A stretch of 64,000 bases of DNA, taken from assembly GCF_003814815.1 (NCBI RefSeq), contig NZ_RKQQ01000005.1, forward strand, positions 62,001-126,000, read 5' to 3'. Shown one piece after another: positions 34,039 through 43,046 of this stretch (the first letter of the stretch is position 1; the number at the start of each line of letters is the position of its first letter). The stretch comes from Salisediminibacterium halotolerans. GTDB lineage: Bacteria > Bacillota > Bacilli > Bacillales > Salisediminibacteriaceae. A program made the position numbers and the translations under genes. The notes below the pieces were generated by a model. It had not been told where the DNA came from. It made no database searches and saw only the letters and a program-made list of their open reading frames with translations.

Positions 34039-34663
34039 ATGAGCGATCGTGAAGTCAAGGAATCATGGCAAGTCGCGTATCAGCAAGACCGCTTACCGTT
34101 TATTCAAAAAGGCTGGGTGATTCCGGCCGAACGGATGATAGAGACAGATCCTTTTATCTTAATGGCAGAGGATTGGTTTAAACGCGGCGCGTTTGCCGAT
34201 CATCCGCACCGCGGGTTTCAGACAGTGACGTATTTGCTAGACGGTCAGTTAGAACATGTTGATAACAGCGGCGGTCATACGATTTTGGAACCGGGAGACA
34301 TGCAGTATATGAATGCGGGGTGGGCTGCGCGCCATGCTGAAGAAGCCGTCGGTGAGGGGATTGCGCATACACTGCAGCTTTGGCTCAACCTTCCGGCTGC
34401 TTTAAAGAAGTCAGAAACGTCTTACCAAAATGTGTACAGCGAAGAGGCTGAAGTCACGTCGCTTCCCGGCGGACCCGGGAGATAAGACGCATTTGCGCTT
34501 GGAGGCTCTTCATCGCCGGACGAAAGTGCTGGTGTATGCCGGCAAACCGCTCGGCGAACCGATTGCGGCCGGCGGGCCGTTTGTGATGAATACGGACGCA
34601 GAGATTAAGGAGGCTTTTGCTGATTTCCGCTCAGGAAAATTCGGCGGAAGCGTGAACACGTAA
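34039..34663 (+). pseudogene. Pirin-family gene broken by an internal deletion and frameshift
   Basis: The first frame (34039-34485) encodes the N-terminal cupin of a pirin: WVIPAERM, DHPHRGFQTVTYLLDGQLEH, GDMQYMNAGWAARHAEEA. It stops after 148 residues. A second frame, from about 34480, carries the very end of a pirin: KVLVYAGKPLGEPIAAGGPF and NTDAEIKEAFADFRSGKFGG. About 80 residues of the second cupin that should lie between them are absent, and the two parts are in different frames. Pirins are iron-binding regulators or quercetinases. The N-terminal cupin might still be made, but the gene looks decayed. Confidence 0.85.
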
Positions 34664-34681
34664 TCCGTCCGTCAGAGAAAC

Positions 34682-34716
34682 AAAAAAGCACCGGAATCTC
34701 CCCGGTGCTTTTTTTA
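34682..34716. terminator. Bidirectional terminator
   Basis: AAAAAAGCACCGG...CCGGTGCTTTTTTT stem between the pirin remnant and the convergent ABC operon. Confidence 0.9.
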
Positions 34717-34718
34717 GG

Positions 34719-35669
34719 TTAGGTCGCGCGCGTCGGTGTTTCGTCCGTCGATTCATAAGGAAGTCCGCCTTCGAACACATCGGAGAGCGAATCCTGCCGG
34801 ACAGTCACTTCGTATATTTTGACATTGTTAGACAAAAAGACCATCAGCACCTTCGGGATTTCTTCTTCGGAAGCGACGTGAACCGTCAGATAACGGCCGT
34901 CGCGCTCTTCTGATTTATTCAAGAGCGTCAGCGCTTCTTCGATTTTCCGGTGTTCATATTGGGACATTTCCGACGAGAGTTTCATTTTGACAGAAAATGA
35001 TGAGGCAAAGCGCTGTTTTAATTCGGCAAGCGACCCTTCAACAGCGACGCTTCCTTCGTGCATAACAGCGAGATGCGTCGAGAGCGCTTCGGCTTCTTCC
35101 AAATCATCAGTCGTCATCACAATCGTTTTACCGGCTTCGTGCCACTGTTCGATCATTTTGCGCACGTCTGTGCGGTCGCGTTCATTTAAACCGGCTGTCG
35201 GTTCGTCGAGTAAAATAAGAACAGGATCATGAATGATTGCTTGTGCTAAACCTAAGCGTCTTTTTTGTGCCGGGAGAAGCCGGCCGGTGCGGACTTTTTT
35301 GACATCACCCAAACCGACGGCATCAAGCACTTTATGAATCCGGTTTTTATCTGCTTTCACACCCGATATCCGGCTGAAAAACTGCAGCTGTTTGACAGGT
35401 GTATAATCTTCATAAAACCCCGGATCAGCCGGAAGCATGCCGACAGAATTTTTCACAGATTGAAATGCGCCTTTTTCCGCAAATAAAAATGTATCGCCGC
35501 CGGTCGGAACTGTGATATCAGCGAGCATATTTAAAACGGTTGATTTTCCGGAATTTTTGGCGCCGATAATCGTATAAAGTGCGCCTTCTTCGACAGTGAC
35601 GGATACAGGACCGACTTGTTTATTTTTCTGATATTTCTTCATCAGCTGCTCTGTACGGATCATTTCCAT
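34719..35669 (-). CDS. ABC transporter ATPase with degenerate signature motif
   Basis: A 316-residue ATPase of the ABC-2 exporter class: Walker A GAKNSGKST, Walker B LILLDEPTAGLNERD, switch region MTTDDLEEAE (His absent, Asp-rich). The LSGGQ signature reads LLPAQKRR. The C-terminal extension ends ETPTRAT. The start is directly after the permease stop (TAAATG), so the two are coupled. The altered motifs may mean slow or regulatory ATP use; that is inference. Confidence 0.85.
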   Translation of the reverse strand: MEMIRTEQLMKKYQKNKQVGPVSVTVEEGALYTIIGAKNSGKSTVLNMLADITVPTGGDTFLFAEKGAFQSVKNSVGMLPADPGFYEDYTPVKQLQFFSRISGVKADKNRIHKVLDAVGLGDVKKVRTGRLLPAQKRRLGLAQAIIHDPVLILLDEPTAGLNERDRTDVRKMIEQWHEAGKTIVMTTDDLEEAEALSTHLAVMHEGSVAVEGSLAELKQRFASSFSVKMKLSSEMSQYEHRKIEEALTLLNKSEERDGRYLTVHVASEEEIPKVLMVFLSNNVKIYEVTVRQDSLSDVFEGGLPYESTDETPTRAT

Positions 35670-36317
35670 TTACAGATCGCTCCTTTCGAAGAGCACGTAA
35701 GCGGCACTCAATAAAACAGCGCCATAAAACAGCGGGATGATGACGGCAAGGATCGAGTCATAAATATACATATGGTAAGGAGAAACCGCATGCAGCCAGT
35801 TATCGGCAGCGTATGACCATATCACAGCCGCCGGCAACAGAATGCCGGCCAAGACGCTGACCCGTTTTGACGTGAGCGGACGCTTGATTAAAGCTGAAAG
35901 AAAAAATGCTGTACTGATTGAAAAAAACAACAAGCTGACATGCATCGTCGTGCTGCCTGTTAACCCGGGGGCAGTAAAAAAGCCGGTAACGCCGACAGCT
36001 ACGATCAACATGATGAGCCAATACCCGGCATGTGCGAGCAGCTTTCCGCCAAAAATTGCTGCACGGGGAATGCGAATGACAACAAGACGAAATGTGCGCG
36101 CAGCTGCTTCGCTGTTTAATGCGTCATGCGAAACCGTTAAAACGACAAGAAATCCGAATACGCTCATAATCAGCGCGAAGCCGTTAAATGGGAGCTGCGG
36201 GTAAAGATCGCTGTAAGTTTCCGAAAGATAAGTTAATCCGGCGGCGAGCCCGATGATCAAAATCGATTGAAATTGCCACAGCAGTCCGTTTAATTCTCGC
36301 AAAAACACGTTAATCAT
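35670..36317 (-). CDS. ABC-2 type permease
   Basis: A 215-residue membrane protein with six predicted spans, starting MINVFLRELNGLLWQFQSIL. The segment HDALNSEAAARTFRLVVIRIPRAAIFGGKLLAH is typical of ABC-2 permeases between spans two and three. It lies 6 bases after the GNAT gene stop and directly before the ATPase. Substrate unknown. Confidence 0.82.
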   Translation of the reverse strand: MINVFLRELNGLLWQFQSILIIGLAAGLTYLSETYSDLYPQLPFNGFALIMSVFGFLVVLTVSHDALNSEAAARTFRLVVIRIPRAAIFGGKLLAHAGYWLIMLIVAVGVTGFFTAPGLTGSTTMHVSLLFFSISTAFFLSALIKRPLTSKRVSVLAGILLPAAVIWSYAADNWLHAVSPYHMYIYDSILAVIIPLFYGAVLLSAAYVLFERSDL

Positions 36318-36323
36318 TGACGA

Positions 36324-36836
36324 TCACCCTTTATCAGTATGTCCTGTTACGGAGCTGCGCCGCTCCATTAAAATCAGGTCGTGCCATAGGCCGTCTCGTT
36401 GAGCAATTTTTTCCCGTCGTCCGACTTCGCGGAACCCGTGTTTTTCGTGCAAGCGGCGGCTCGCATTATTTTGCGGGAAAACACCGGATTGAAGCGTCCA
36501 GTATCCCGCTTGTTCGCTCGCTTTAATCAGTTCCCAGAGCAGAAGACCGCCAATTCCTTGCCCGTTTTCATCCGGGTGAACATAAATGCTAAGTTCAGCG
36601 ACCCCGGCATAGACAGTTCGGGAAGATACCGGCGCGAGGGCGGCCCAACCGCAGACTCGCCCGGATCGGCGGGCGACGAGACGGCATTCGGCTAAATGGC
36701 CGCTGTCCCAATCAGGCCAGTCAGAAACCGAGCTTTCAAAGGAGGCAATGCCGCTGTCGAGTCCTTGTTGATAAATCGTTTTAACGGCCGGCCAGTCGCC
36801 CGGCGTCATCGGGGCAATGGTAATATTTGCGCGCAA
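36324..36836 (-). CDS. GNAT N-acetyltransferase (phosphinothricin acetyltransferase-like)
   Basis: A 170-residue acetyl-CoA-dependent transferase. The N-terminus APMTPGDWPAVKTIYQQGLDSGIASFE and the acetyl-CoA loop VHPDENGQGIGGLLL match the Pat/YncA group, which acetylates methionine derivatives or phosphinothricin. It starts with TTG at 36836, supported by GCGAGGGAAA upstream. It heads the small operon with the ABC pair, which hints at a shared role in handling a toxic compound. Confidence 0.85.
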   Translation of the reverse strand: MRANITIAPMTPGDWPAVKTIYQQGLDSGIASFESSVSDWPDWDSGHLAECRLVARRSGRVCGWAALAPVSSRTVYAGVAELSIYVHPDENGQGIGGLLLWELIKASEQAGYWTLQSGVFPQNNASRRLHEKHGFREVGRREKIAQRDGLWHDLILMERRSSVTGHTDKG

Positions 36837-36977
36837 ACCGTTTCCCTCGCTTTACATAAATTATATTTTCCAGTATGGACGGTCATCTGTCTGACTTCAA
36901 GCGCCAGTCTAGTTTTCTTTTTAAGAGTGAAGGGAATAACCACAACTGAAGCTTGAGAAAAATTGGAGGTGCTGTCC

Positions 36978-37904
36978 ATGATTAAAGTCGGAATGATCGG
37001 GATCGGCGATGTTGCCAAAAAAGCGTATTTGCCTCTATTAGGCGAACGCTCGGACACAGAAGTTCATCTTTATACCCGCGATCAGGCGAAATTAAAACAA
37101 ATCGGCCGGCAATACCGGTTTACTCATCTGCATGAAAGTCTGTCCTCGCTGATTGCCAGCGGGATCGAGGCGGCTTTTGTCCATTCGACAACGCATGCTC
37201 ATGAAGAACCGGTGCGCAGACTGCTTGAAGCGGGAGTTCATGTCTTTGTCGATAAACCGGTAACGATGTATTATGATCAAACCGAATCGCTAACCGATTT
37301 AGCTGATCGGCAAAACTTGCTGCTAGTAACCGGTTTTAACCGCCGCTTTGCCCCGAGTTATCAGCGCTTAAAAGACATTCAAGAGCCGAACATGGTGATC
37401 GTCCAAAAAAACCGCAGTTCCGTGCCGCTGGACATTCGAACATTCGTTGTTGAAGATTTCATCCATGTCGTCGATTCGATGCGGTTTTTGTTCCCTTATC
37501 CGATAACAAATATGAGCGTCGACAGTCATTATAAAGACGATTTATTGCATCACGTGATTCTCCGTTTTTCGTCCCCGCAAGGTTCGGCTGTCGGAATTAT
37601 GAACCGCAATGCCGGGACAACGGTCGAAAAAGCGGAAGTGATGGGACCTCATGAAACCGGGATCGTGCAGCATGTCAAAGATTTGACGATTCGCAGAGAG
37701 CGCGAAGAAATTAAACCCGAAATCGCTGATTGGGTTCCAACCCTAAAGACGCGCGGATTTACCGACATGGTCGACGATTTCATCGAAGCGGTGAACAGCG
37801 GCAAACCTCCGGCTGTGACGAATGCGGATGCTTTAGAAACACACCGGATCTGTGAATACGTCGTTACTGAAGTGGAGCGGCAGAGCCGGGGATCGATTTA
37901 CTGA
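36978..37904 (+). CDS. Gfo/Idh/MocA family oxidoreductase
   Basis: A 308-residue NAD(P)-dependent dehydrogenase. The Rossmann motif GIGDVAKKAYLPLL is near residue 7, the conserved EKP-type motif is DKPVT at about 90, and the C-terminal domain has the FVVEDFIHVVDSMRFL segment. Such enzymes oxidise sugars, inositols or related compounds. The start at 36978 follows TTGGAGGTG. The 3' end overlaps that of the convergent cutC gene by 7 bases. Confidence 0.87.
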   Translation: MIKVGMIGIGDVAKKAYLPLLGERSDTEVHLYTRDQAKLKQIGRQYRFTHLHESLSSLIASGIEAAFVHSTTHAHEEPVRRLLEAGVHVFVDKPVTMYYDQTESLTDLADRQNLLLVTGFNRRFAPSYQRLKDIQEPNMVIVQKNRSSVPLDIRTFVVEDFIHVVDSMRFLFPYPITNMSVDSHYKDDLLHHVILRFSSPQGSAVGIMNRNAGTTVEKAEVMGPHETGIVQHVKDLTIRREREEIKPEIADWVPTLKTRGFTDMVDDFIEAVNSGKPPAVTNADALETHRICEYVVTEVERQSRGSIY

Positions 37905-38587
37905 ATAAGCGAACGTAAATACGCGATTTCTTCTTTGTCAGGCGGCAGGGCGAAAGAACCTTGCCGCCTTGCTGCGGATCCGATGTGATAAAAGCCGGTT
38001 TTTAGTGTTTGATGCACGGAAGCTAAATTGTCGCGGTTGAGCCCGCTCCCCGGTAAAACAGCCGGTCCGGTTTCGTATTTCTGAAGATCGCTCAGTTTTT
38101 TTAATAACGGCAAGCCTTCAATCGCTTTAGTCTTGCCGCCGGACGTTAATACGGAGGTCACTTGCCGATAGTGCCGCAGCTGTCGCCATCCATTGAGCGG
38201 ATCTGTCAGCTGATCAAATGCGCGGTGAAATGTCAGCGCCATATCGCCGGCTTCATCAAGAACGGCTTCCAAAGAGGATGTATCAATTTCGCCGTCTTCT
38301 GTGATACTTCCGAATACAATCCCGTCTGCGCCGAGTGAGCGAATAATCCGTACGTCTTCCAAGGCCGATTCAAGCTCATCTTTTCGCAGCAAAAAAGAAT
38401 AGCTCTGCGGGCGTACCATCACCCGCACAGGAATCGTTACCGAAGAGAGCACTTGTTTGATTGTTCCAAAGCTCGGCGTCAGTCCCCCTGAAGCGATCGC
38501 TGATACAAGCTCGAGCCGGTCTGCGCCGTACTTTTCGGCTAAAACGGCATCCCGCTTATTTTCCACAATGATTTCTAATTTGCTCAT
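37898..38587 (-). CDS. cutC: CutC family protein
   Basis: A 229-residue TIM-barrel protein: N-terminus LEIIVENKRDAVLAEKYGADRLELVS, then GLTPSFGTIKQVLSSVTIPVRVMVRPQ, and TSGGKTKAIEGLPLLKKL, all CutC hallmarks. The family was named for copper homeostasis, but the biochemical role is uncertain. GGAGGGAGC precedes the ATG. Confidence 0.93.
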   Translation of the reverse strand: MSKLEIIVENKRDAVLAEKYGADRLELVSAIASGGLTPSFGTIKQVLSSVTIPVRVMVRPQSYSFLLRKDELESALEDVRIIRSLGADGIVFGSITEDGEIDTSSLEAVLDEAGDMALTFHRAFDQLTDPLNGWRQLRHYRQVTSVLTSGGKTKAIEGLPLLKKLSDLQKYETGPAVLPGSGLNRDNLASVHQTLKTGFYHIGSAARRQGSFALPPDKEEIAYLRSLIQ

Positions 38588-38790
38588 TCAGCTCCCTCCA
38601 TTTCCATTTCTTCATCGCGGATCGTTACATATACAAAAATGAAGTCATTCGATAGAACATGCTGTTGTCTCCAACATACCCTGAAAAGAAGCGGTTCAAT
38701 CCGTCTTTCAAGCAGGATCGTAAAAAACGGTGCAATGATGGTGTAACGCGATTTTTCACTCTAACGACCGTAGTAATAGGAGGGATTCAC

Positions 38791-39495
38791 ATGCATGAAA
38801 AAATAGCGGGGCGGATGTTTTGGTATGCTTTTGTGTTTAGCAGTGCAGTTGTTCTAAGTGCTTGCGGCGGCAATGAACCGGCAGATCAACATGTAAACAA
38901 AGAGGAGTACGGCAGTAATAACATGAACGTTCCGGCAGACGATACAGCGGCAGAAGCGGATAATGCTGATCTAAATGACGAATCGAATGAACCGGCGGAA
39001 GAAGAAGATCCGGATATAAAAGAGAAGGCTGAAACGGCAGTGGAAGCGCTGAAAAAAAAAGATTATGACACAGTAGCGGATATGACGCATACTCGGGGAG
39101 TGTTATTTTCACCTTATATAAACATTGATACTAAACAAGATCCAATGTTTTCTCCGGACGAAATATCACAATTTCCCGAAACAGAAGAAACCTATGATTG
39201 GGGCGTACAAGACGGTTCAGGAGAAGATATTATTTTGACTCCTTCTGAGTATCACGACAAATATTTGTTTGTGCGCGATTTCACCGAGGCGGATAAAATT
39301 GAAAAAAATGCGAACGAAGGACAAGGTCATATGCCGTTTAACGGTGATGAGATCTATCCAGAGGCGGAATATATTGCCTTTCATGTTGAAGAAGACCCTG
39401 AACAATTAAACTGGGCAAGCCTGCATCTCGGATTTGAAGAAGACGACGGAGATTATCAGCTCGTTGCTGTACTTGTTGACCGCTGGACAATATAA
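38791..39495 (+). CDS. Acidic lipoprotein, unknown
   Basis: A 234-residue lipoprotein with lipobox VLSAC (near Cys25), an acidic low-complexity linker to about residue 75, and a globular domain. The domain begins EKAETAVEALKKKDYDTVADM and contains RGVLFSPYINIDTKQDPMFSPDE, a pattern I associate with uncharacterised Bacillus lipoproteins. ATG 38791 has TAGGAGGG upstream. The function is unknown. The base composition of the linker matches the other secreted proteins in this window. Confidence 0.75.
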   Translation: MHEKIAGRMFWYAFVFSSAVVLSACGGNEPADQHVNKEEYGSNNMNVPADDTAAEADNADLNDESNEPAEEEDPDIKEKAETAVEALKKKDYDTVADMTHTRGVLFSPYINIDTKQDPMFSPDEISQFPETEETYDWGVQDGSGEDIILTPSEYHDKYLFVRDFTEADKIEKNANEGQGHMPFNGDEIYPEAEYIAFHVEEDPEQLNWASLHLGFEEDDGDYQLVAVLVDRWTI

Positions 39496-39503
39496 CGACG
39501 AGA

Positions 39504-39531
39504 AGAGCTCGGCCGCAGCTGGCCGAGCTCT
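39504..39531. terminator. Hairpin between convergent genes
   Basis: AGAGCTCGGCC-GCAGCT-GGCCGAGCTCT, an 11-bp perfect stem, with only a short T-rich tail. Confidence 0.65.
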
Positions 39532-39538
39532 GATTGAT

Positions 39539-41329
39539 TTAAATATAGAAAAGCCAGATCATCGTTACAGAAATGACGAGGAAAATGACGCTCATTAAAC
39601 TTCCGGCCCGCAAATAATCGGCATTTCGGTAGCCGCCGGGAGTCATAATAAACGCATTGACCTGATGGGTAGGCAGGACAAAGGAGTTGGACGCCGATAC
39701 AGCGACAAGCAGTGCCAGCGCAGCAGGGTCGACACCGAAACTTTCACCCATTAAAATAACGAGCGGCACGAGCAGCACTGTCGCTGCAACGTTTGACATA
39801 AAGAGCGAGAAGAACATTGAAAGCAAGCCGATAACGATCAGAATCGGCAAAATCCCCCACGTTTCAATCACACTGACTAAAGCATTGGCTGTTAACTCGG
39901 CGGCTCCGCTGTTATCAAAAGCTGTACCGAGCGGAATGAGTCCGGCGAGAAGAAAGACGGTTTTCCAATCGATCGCTGAGTAAATCTCGTTTTTCGGGAT
40001 GACTCCAAACAGAATCATCATCATAGCTCCGGTAAAAAAGCTGATCGGGAGCGGAAAGCCGAAAAGTACGAGCGTTAGCGAAACAGCGAGCGAAATGAGG
40101 GCCGGTTTTTTCAAGTCGCGTCCGGAAGAAGGATCAGGCTGTTTCACATTGCTCATGACAACGAACGTTTCGGATTGTTTCAGCTTGTCGATATCTTCCC
40201 AGCGTCCGAACACGATAATTTCAAGGCCCGGCGTCATCTCGTCTTCAAGAACGTTAAACTGTTCCCCGTCCGGGCCGATATAGGCAACCGGTTCGACGTG
40301 ATAGTTTTTTCGGAGTCCGAGTTCAGCGAGCGTTCTTCCGGCGGCTGCTGATTTTGGCGGCACAATCAGTTCAGCAAACCCGGCAAATTCATCGTTCAGA
40401 ACGTCGGTGAAAATTTGCGGGTCATCGGTGCCGGACAGGTTATACGCTTTTGTAAACGCGCGGATTTGTTCTTCGTCGCCCAGCAAGGCCAGCGTTTGGT
40501 TCGCTCTGATCCGTGTTTGACGCCAAGGTGTGTACGTAAAGCTTCCGTTTTCATAAATGCCGATAATATGAATACCGAATTGCTGCCAAATATTTAACGA
40601 TTCAATTGACTGATCGATCAAGGCGTTTTCTTCGGGAATCGTGCACTCATAAATGTGTTCCGGCAAGTTGTACACGTGTTGAAGCGAAGCATCGTGCTTG
40701 CTGCTGTCATCCTCTTTATTGCCCGGAAGCACTTTATGGCCGAGCAGGTAGAAATAAAGAATGCCGCCGGCAAGAAGGGCAACCCCGATCGGAGTGACGG
40801 CAAACAGGTGAAACGAATCATACCCGGCATCGCCGAGTAAATCATTGAGGATGATTAACGGGCCGGAAGCGACCATCGTTAAGGTTCCGCCGAGAATAGC
40901 GGCATACCCCATCGGCATAATGAGTTTTGACGGGGCGATTTTGGCCCGTTTTCCGACACGGCGAAGTGTAGGAAGAAAGAGCGCGGCGGCGCCGATGTTT
41001 TGCATAAACGACGAAATGACACCGGCAGTAGCTGATGTTGTCGCCATGATATTTTTTTCCTTCGTTCCGACGTTGTCTGTGATCAATTTGGCGATCACGC
41101 CCATCACACCTGATTTCTCAATGCCGTAACCGATCAGCATCACGCCGATGATCGAAATGACGGCGTCCGATGCAAAACCGGAAAAGGCTTCGTCGACAGT
41201 AATGACCCCTGTCCACGGCAACAAGACCATAATGAGAACAGCAACAAGGTCGGTCCGCAATTTTTCTGAGACAAATAAAATGATAGCGAGCAAGAGCACG
41301 CCGTATGTAAGCATAATATCGATGGTCAT
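39539..41329 (-). CDS. SLC13-family permease with two TrkA-C (RCK_C) domains
   Basis: A 596-residue anion transporter. N-terminal spans and the first hairpin region (TSATAGVISSFMQNIGAAALFLP) are followed by a cytoplasmic insert of about 190 residues with two TrkA-C modules (ENALIDQSIESLNIWQQFGIHIIGI and AELIVPPKSAAAGRTLAEL). The second membrane half ends SASNSFVLPTHQVNAFIMTPGGY. This architecture is known for sulfate or other anion transporters whose TrkA-C domains sense ligand. ATG 41329 has GGAGGG upstream. Confidence 0.87.
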   Translation of the reverse strand: MTIDIMLTYGVLLLAIILFVSEKLRTDLVAVLIMVLLPWTGVITVDEAFSGFASDAVISIIGVMLIGYGIEKSGVMGVIAKLITDNVGTKEKNIMATTSATAGVISSFMQNIGAAALFLPTLRRVGKRAKIAPSKLIMPMGYAAILGGTLTMVASGPLIILNDLLGDAGYDSFHLFAVTPIGVALLAGGILYFYLLGHKVLPGNKEDDSSKHDASLQHVYNLPEHIYECTIPEENALIDQSIESLNIWQQFGIHIIGIYENGSFTYTPWRQTRIRANQTLALLGDEEQIRAFTKAYNLSGTDDPQIFTDVLNDEFAGFAELIVPPKSAAAGRTLAELGLRKNYHVEPVAYIGPDGEQFNVLEDEMTPGLEIIVFGRWEDIDKLKQSETFVVMSNVKQPDPSSGRDLKKPALISLAVSLTLVLFGFPLPISFFTGAMMMILFGVIPKNEIYSAIDWKTVFLLAGLIPLGTAFDNSGAAELTANALVSVIETWGILPILIVIGLLSMFFSLFMSNVAATVLLVPLVILMGESFGVDPAALALLVAVSASNSFVLPTHQVNAFIMTPGGYRNADYLRAGSLMSVIFLVISVTMIWLFYI

Positions 41330-41481
41330 AAAAAATCCCTCCGCCAGCTTAGTAAATGAATCAGCCAACTATTTAACATTTGAATAGTGCTTGAATTATC
41401 AATGTAACATACACCGGGGAGTATGACCAGTTAAACCTTGCGGGGTATGTAAGGCGGGTTTTTATCAGTCTGACAGCCTAA

Positions 41482-41994
41482 CTAACCGGAGGAATGATCA
41501 TCACCTTCTGAAATAGCGGCAAAGATATCGTCAAAAATATCCGGAGGCGTATCATCGACATTTTCTGAAGAGACAGGTTCGCCGAATGCCCATGTGATTT
41601 GCTGTTCGCCGTCTGTATTGACAAATCCTATTGTATGAGCATTCACGGGGAAATCTTCATTGTTGTAGAGAAATTCTTCCTCATGAAATACCGTCAACGG
41701 CTGATTGGCATTAATAAAGAAAACCGGTGTTTCAATCTCGTCGTAAACGTTTGCCCAGCTCGGTGAAGAAAGGTGCTGGAAGTGTTCGCACGTAATAAAA
41801 AAAGCATCATATCTGTCGTCTTCGTTTTCGTCTTCAAGCGCCGAAGCATCTGTGATCGAGAACTGAACGTTCGGGTTGTGAATATCCGGAAGGCTGCCGA
41901 TCACGCCGATATGCAGGTTCTCTCCTTCGTAAGATGAATTTGTGCAGCCGCAAAGCAGGAACAGTGCAAGCAGAAAGTTGATGTATTTGAGCAT
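41482..41994 (-). CDS. Small acidic lipoprotein, unknown
   Basis: A 170-residue protein with a short signal peptide and lipobox LLCGC (Cys17). The mature domain starts LHIGVIGSLPDIHNPNVQF and contains DAFFITCEHFQHLSSPSWANVY and VFFINANQPL, an alternating strand/helix pattern that suggests a Rossmann-like fold. No family was recognised. AAGGACGG precedes the ATG. Single gene. Confidence 0.7.
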   Translation of the reverse strand: MLKYINFLLALFLLCGCTNSSYEGENLHIGVIGSLPDIHNPNVQFSITDASALEDENEDDRYDAFFITCEHFQHLSSPSWANVYDEIETPVFFINANQPLTVFHEEEFLYNNEDFPVNAHTIGFVNTDGEQQITWAFGEPVSSENVDDTPPDIFDDIFAAISEGDDHSSG

Positions 41995-42156
41995 AAAATC
42001 CGTCCTTATTTATTAATTCTATCCAGTAAGACGTAATGAGATGGAAAAAAGTTTCAAGGGTGAGTTTAAAATTTCTGCCGTTTGCAAGATAAATACGATG
42101 TTATACTCAACAGTAATCGTAACAAAGGATGACTGGAAAATGAAGGAGGATGCATA

Positions 42157-42999
42157 TTGAAGCAAACGCTTGCCGCAGCTGCGGTTTTAATTGTTGTGTT
42201 TTTGACCGTATTCAGCGGAGTTTACTTGTTAATTCAATCAAACGAAGATGAGGATAATGTTGAAACTGCCGATGAACGGATTCAGGTCACCGTGCCGGAA
42301 GGCTTAACGTTAGAACAAATCGGCGCGGTTTTCGCTGACGAAAATATTATGACAGAAGATGAATGGTTTGAGGCGCTTGAAGCCGACCAAGTGAAAAGTC
42401 ATGAAGTAAAATCGTGGGTTTCTGCTGAAGGTCAAGGCCGCGACCATCGCCTGGAAGGGCTTCTGTTTCCGGCAACTTATACAATCAGCCCGGAAGATAA
42501 ACCGGCAGACATTGCTGTGAAGATGCTTGATCAAATGGAAACAGAAGTCAATGATGAAACAAAAGAGCAAGCAACAGACCTGGAGGCTTTCAATGATATT
42601 TATGATGCCTTTATATTAGCTTCGATTATTGAACGGGAAACAAGAGTAGACGAAGAGCGGGCGAAAGTTTCCGGTGTATTTCACAACCGGATCGAAGAAG
42701 AGATGAAACTGCAGGCAGATGCGACCGTCCAATATTTATTTGATGAGCAGCAAGAGCGAGTTACGTATGAAGACTTAGAGATAGAGTCGCCGTATAATAC
42801 GTATCAAGAAGAGGGACTTCCGCCCGGACCGATTTCGTCATTCGGTGCTGCGTCGTTAAATGCAGCGGTTGATCCGGGAGATCACGATTATTTGTTTTAT
42901 GTGACGAAAAAAGACGGTTCGCATGAACATTATTTTGCCGAAACGTATGAAGAGCATGAAGAAAATATTGCGCGAAGTGAAGAAAATGCTGAAGAATAA
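42157..42999 (+). CDS. mltG: Endolytic murein transglycosylase MltG (YceG-like)
   Basis: A 280-residue membrane-anchored enzyme that cuts nascent glycan strands. One N-terminal span, an LysM-like segment VPEGLTLEQIGAVFADENI, and the catalytic domain with Glu in LASIIERETRVDEER, SGVFHNRI, MKLQADATVQYL, SPYNTYQEEGLPPGPIS. It is shorter than the usual 330-380 residues. TTG start at 42157 with AAGGAGGA upstream. A terminator follows. Confidence 0.9.
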   Translation: MKQTLAAAAVLIVVFLTVFSGVYLLIQSNEDEDNVETADERIQVTVPEGLTLEQIGAVFADENIMTEDEWFEALEADQVKSHEVKSWVSAEGQGRDHRLEGLLFPATYTISPEDKPADIAVKMLDQMETEVNDETKEQATDLEAFNDIYDAFILASIIERETRVDEERAKVSGVFHNRIEEEMKLQADATVQYLFDEQQERVTYEDLEIESPYNTYQEEGLPPGPISSFGAASLNAAVDPGDHDYLFYVTKKDGSHEHYFAETYEEHEENIARSEENAEE

Positions 43000-43001
43000 A
43001 G

Positions 43002-43034
43002 CGAAGCCGCCCGTGACTTGGGCGGCTTCGTTTT
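43002..43034. terminator. Bidirectional terminator
   Basis: CGAAGCCGCCC / GGGCGGCTTCG stem followed by TTTTG, between mltG and pepF. Confidence 0.85.
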
Positions 43035-43046
43035 GTAATTTAAAGC

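Noticed and set aside
34430-34663. Independent small gene of 77 codons
   Set aside because: Its C-terminal half is clearly the end of a pirin, its first part overlaps the upstream fragment, and no ribosome site is present; treated as part of the pirin pseudogene.
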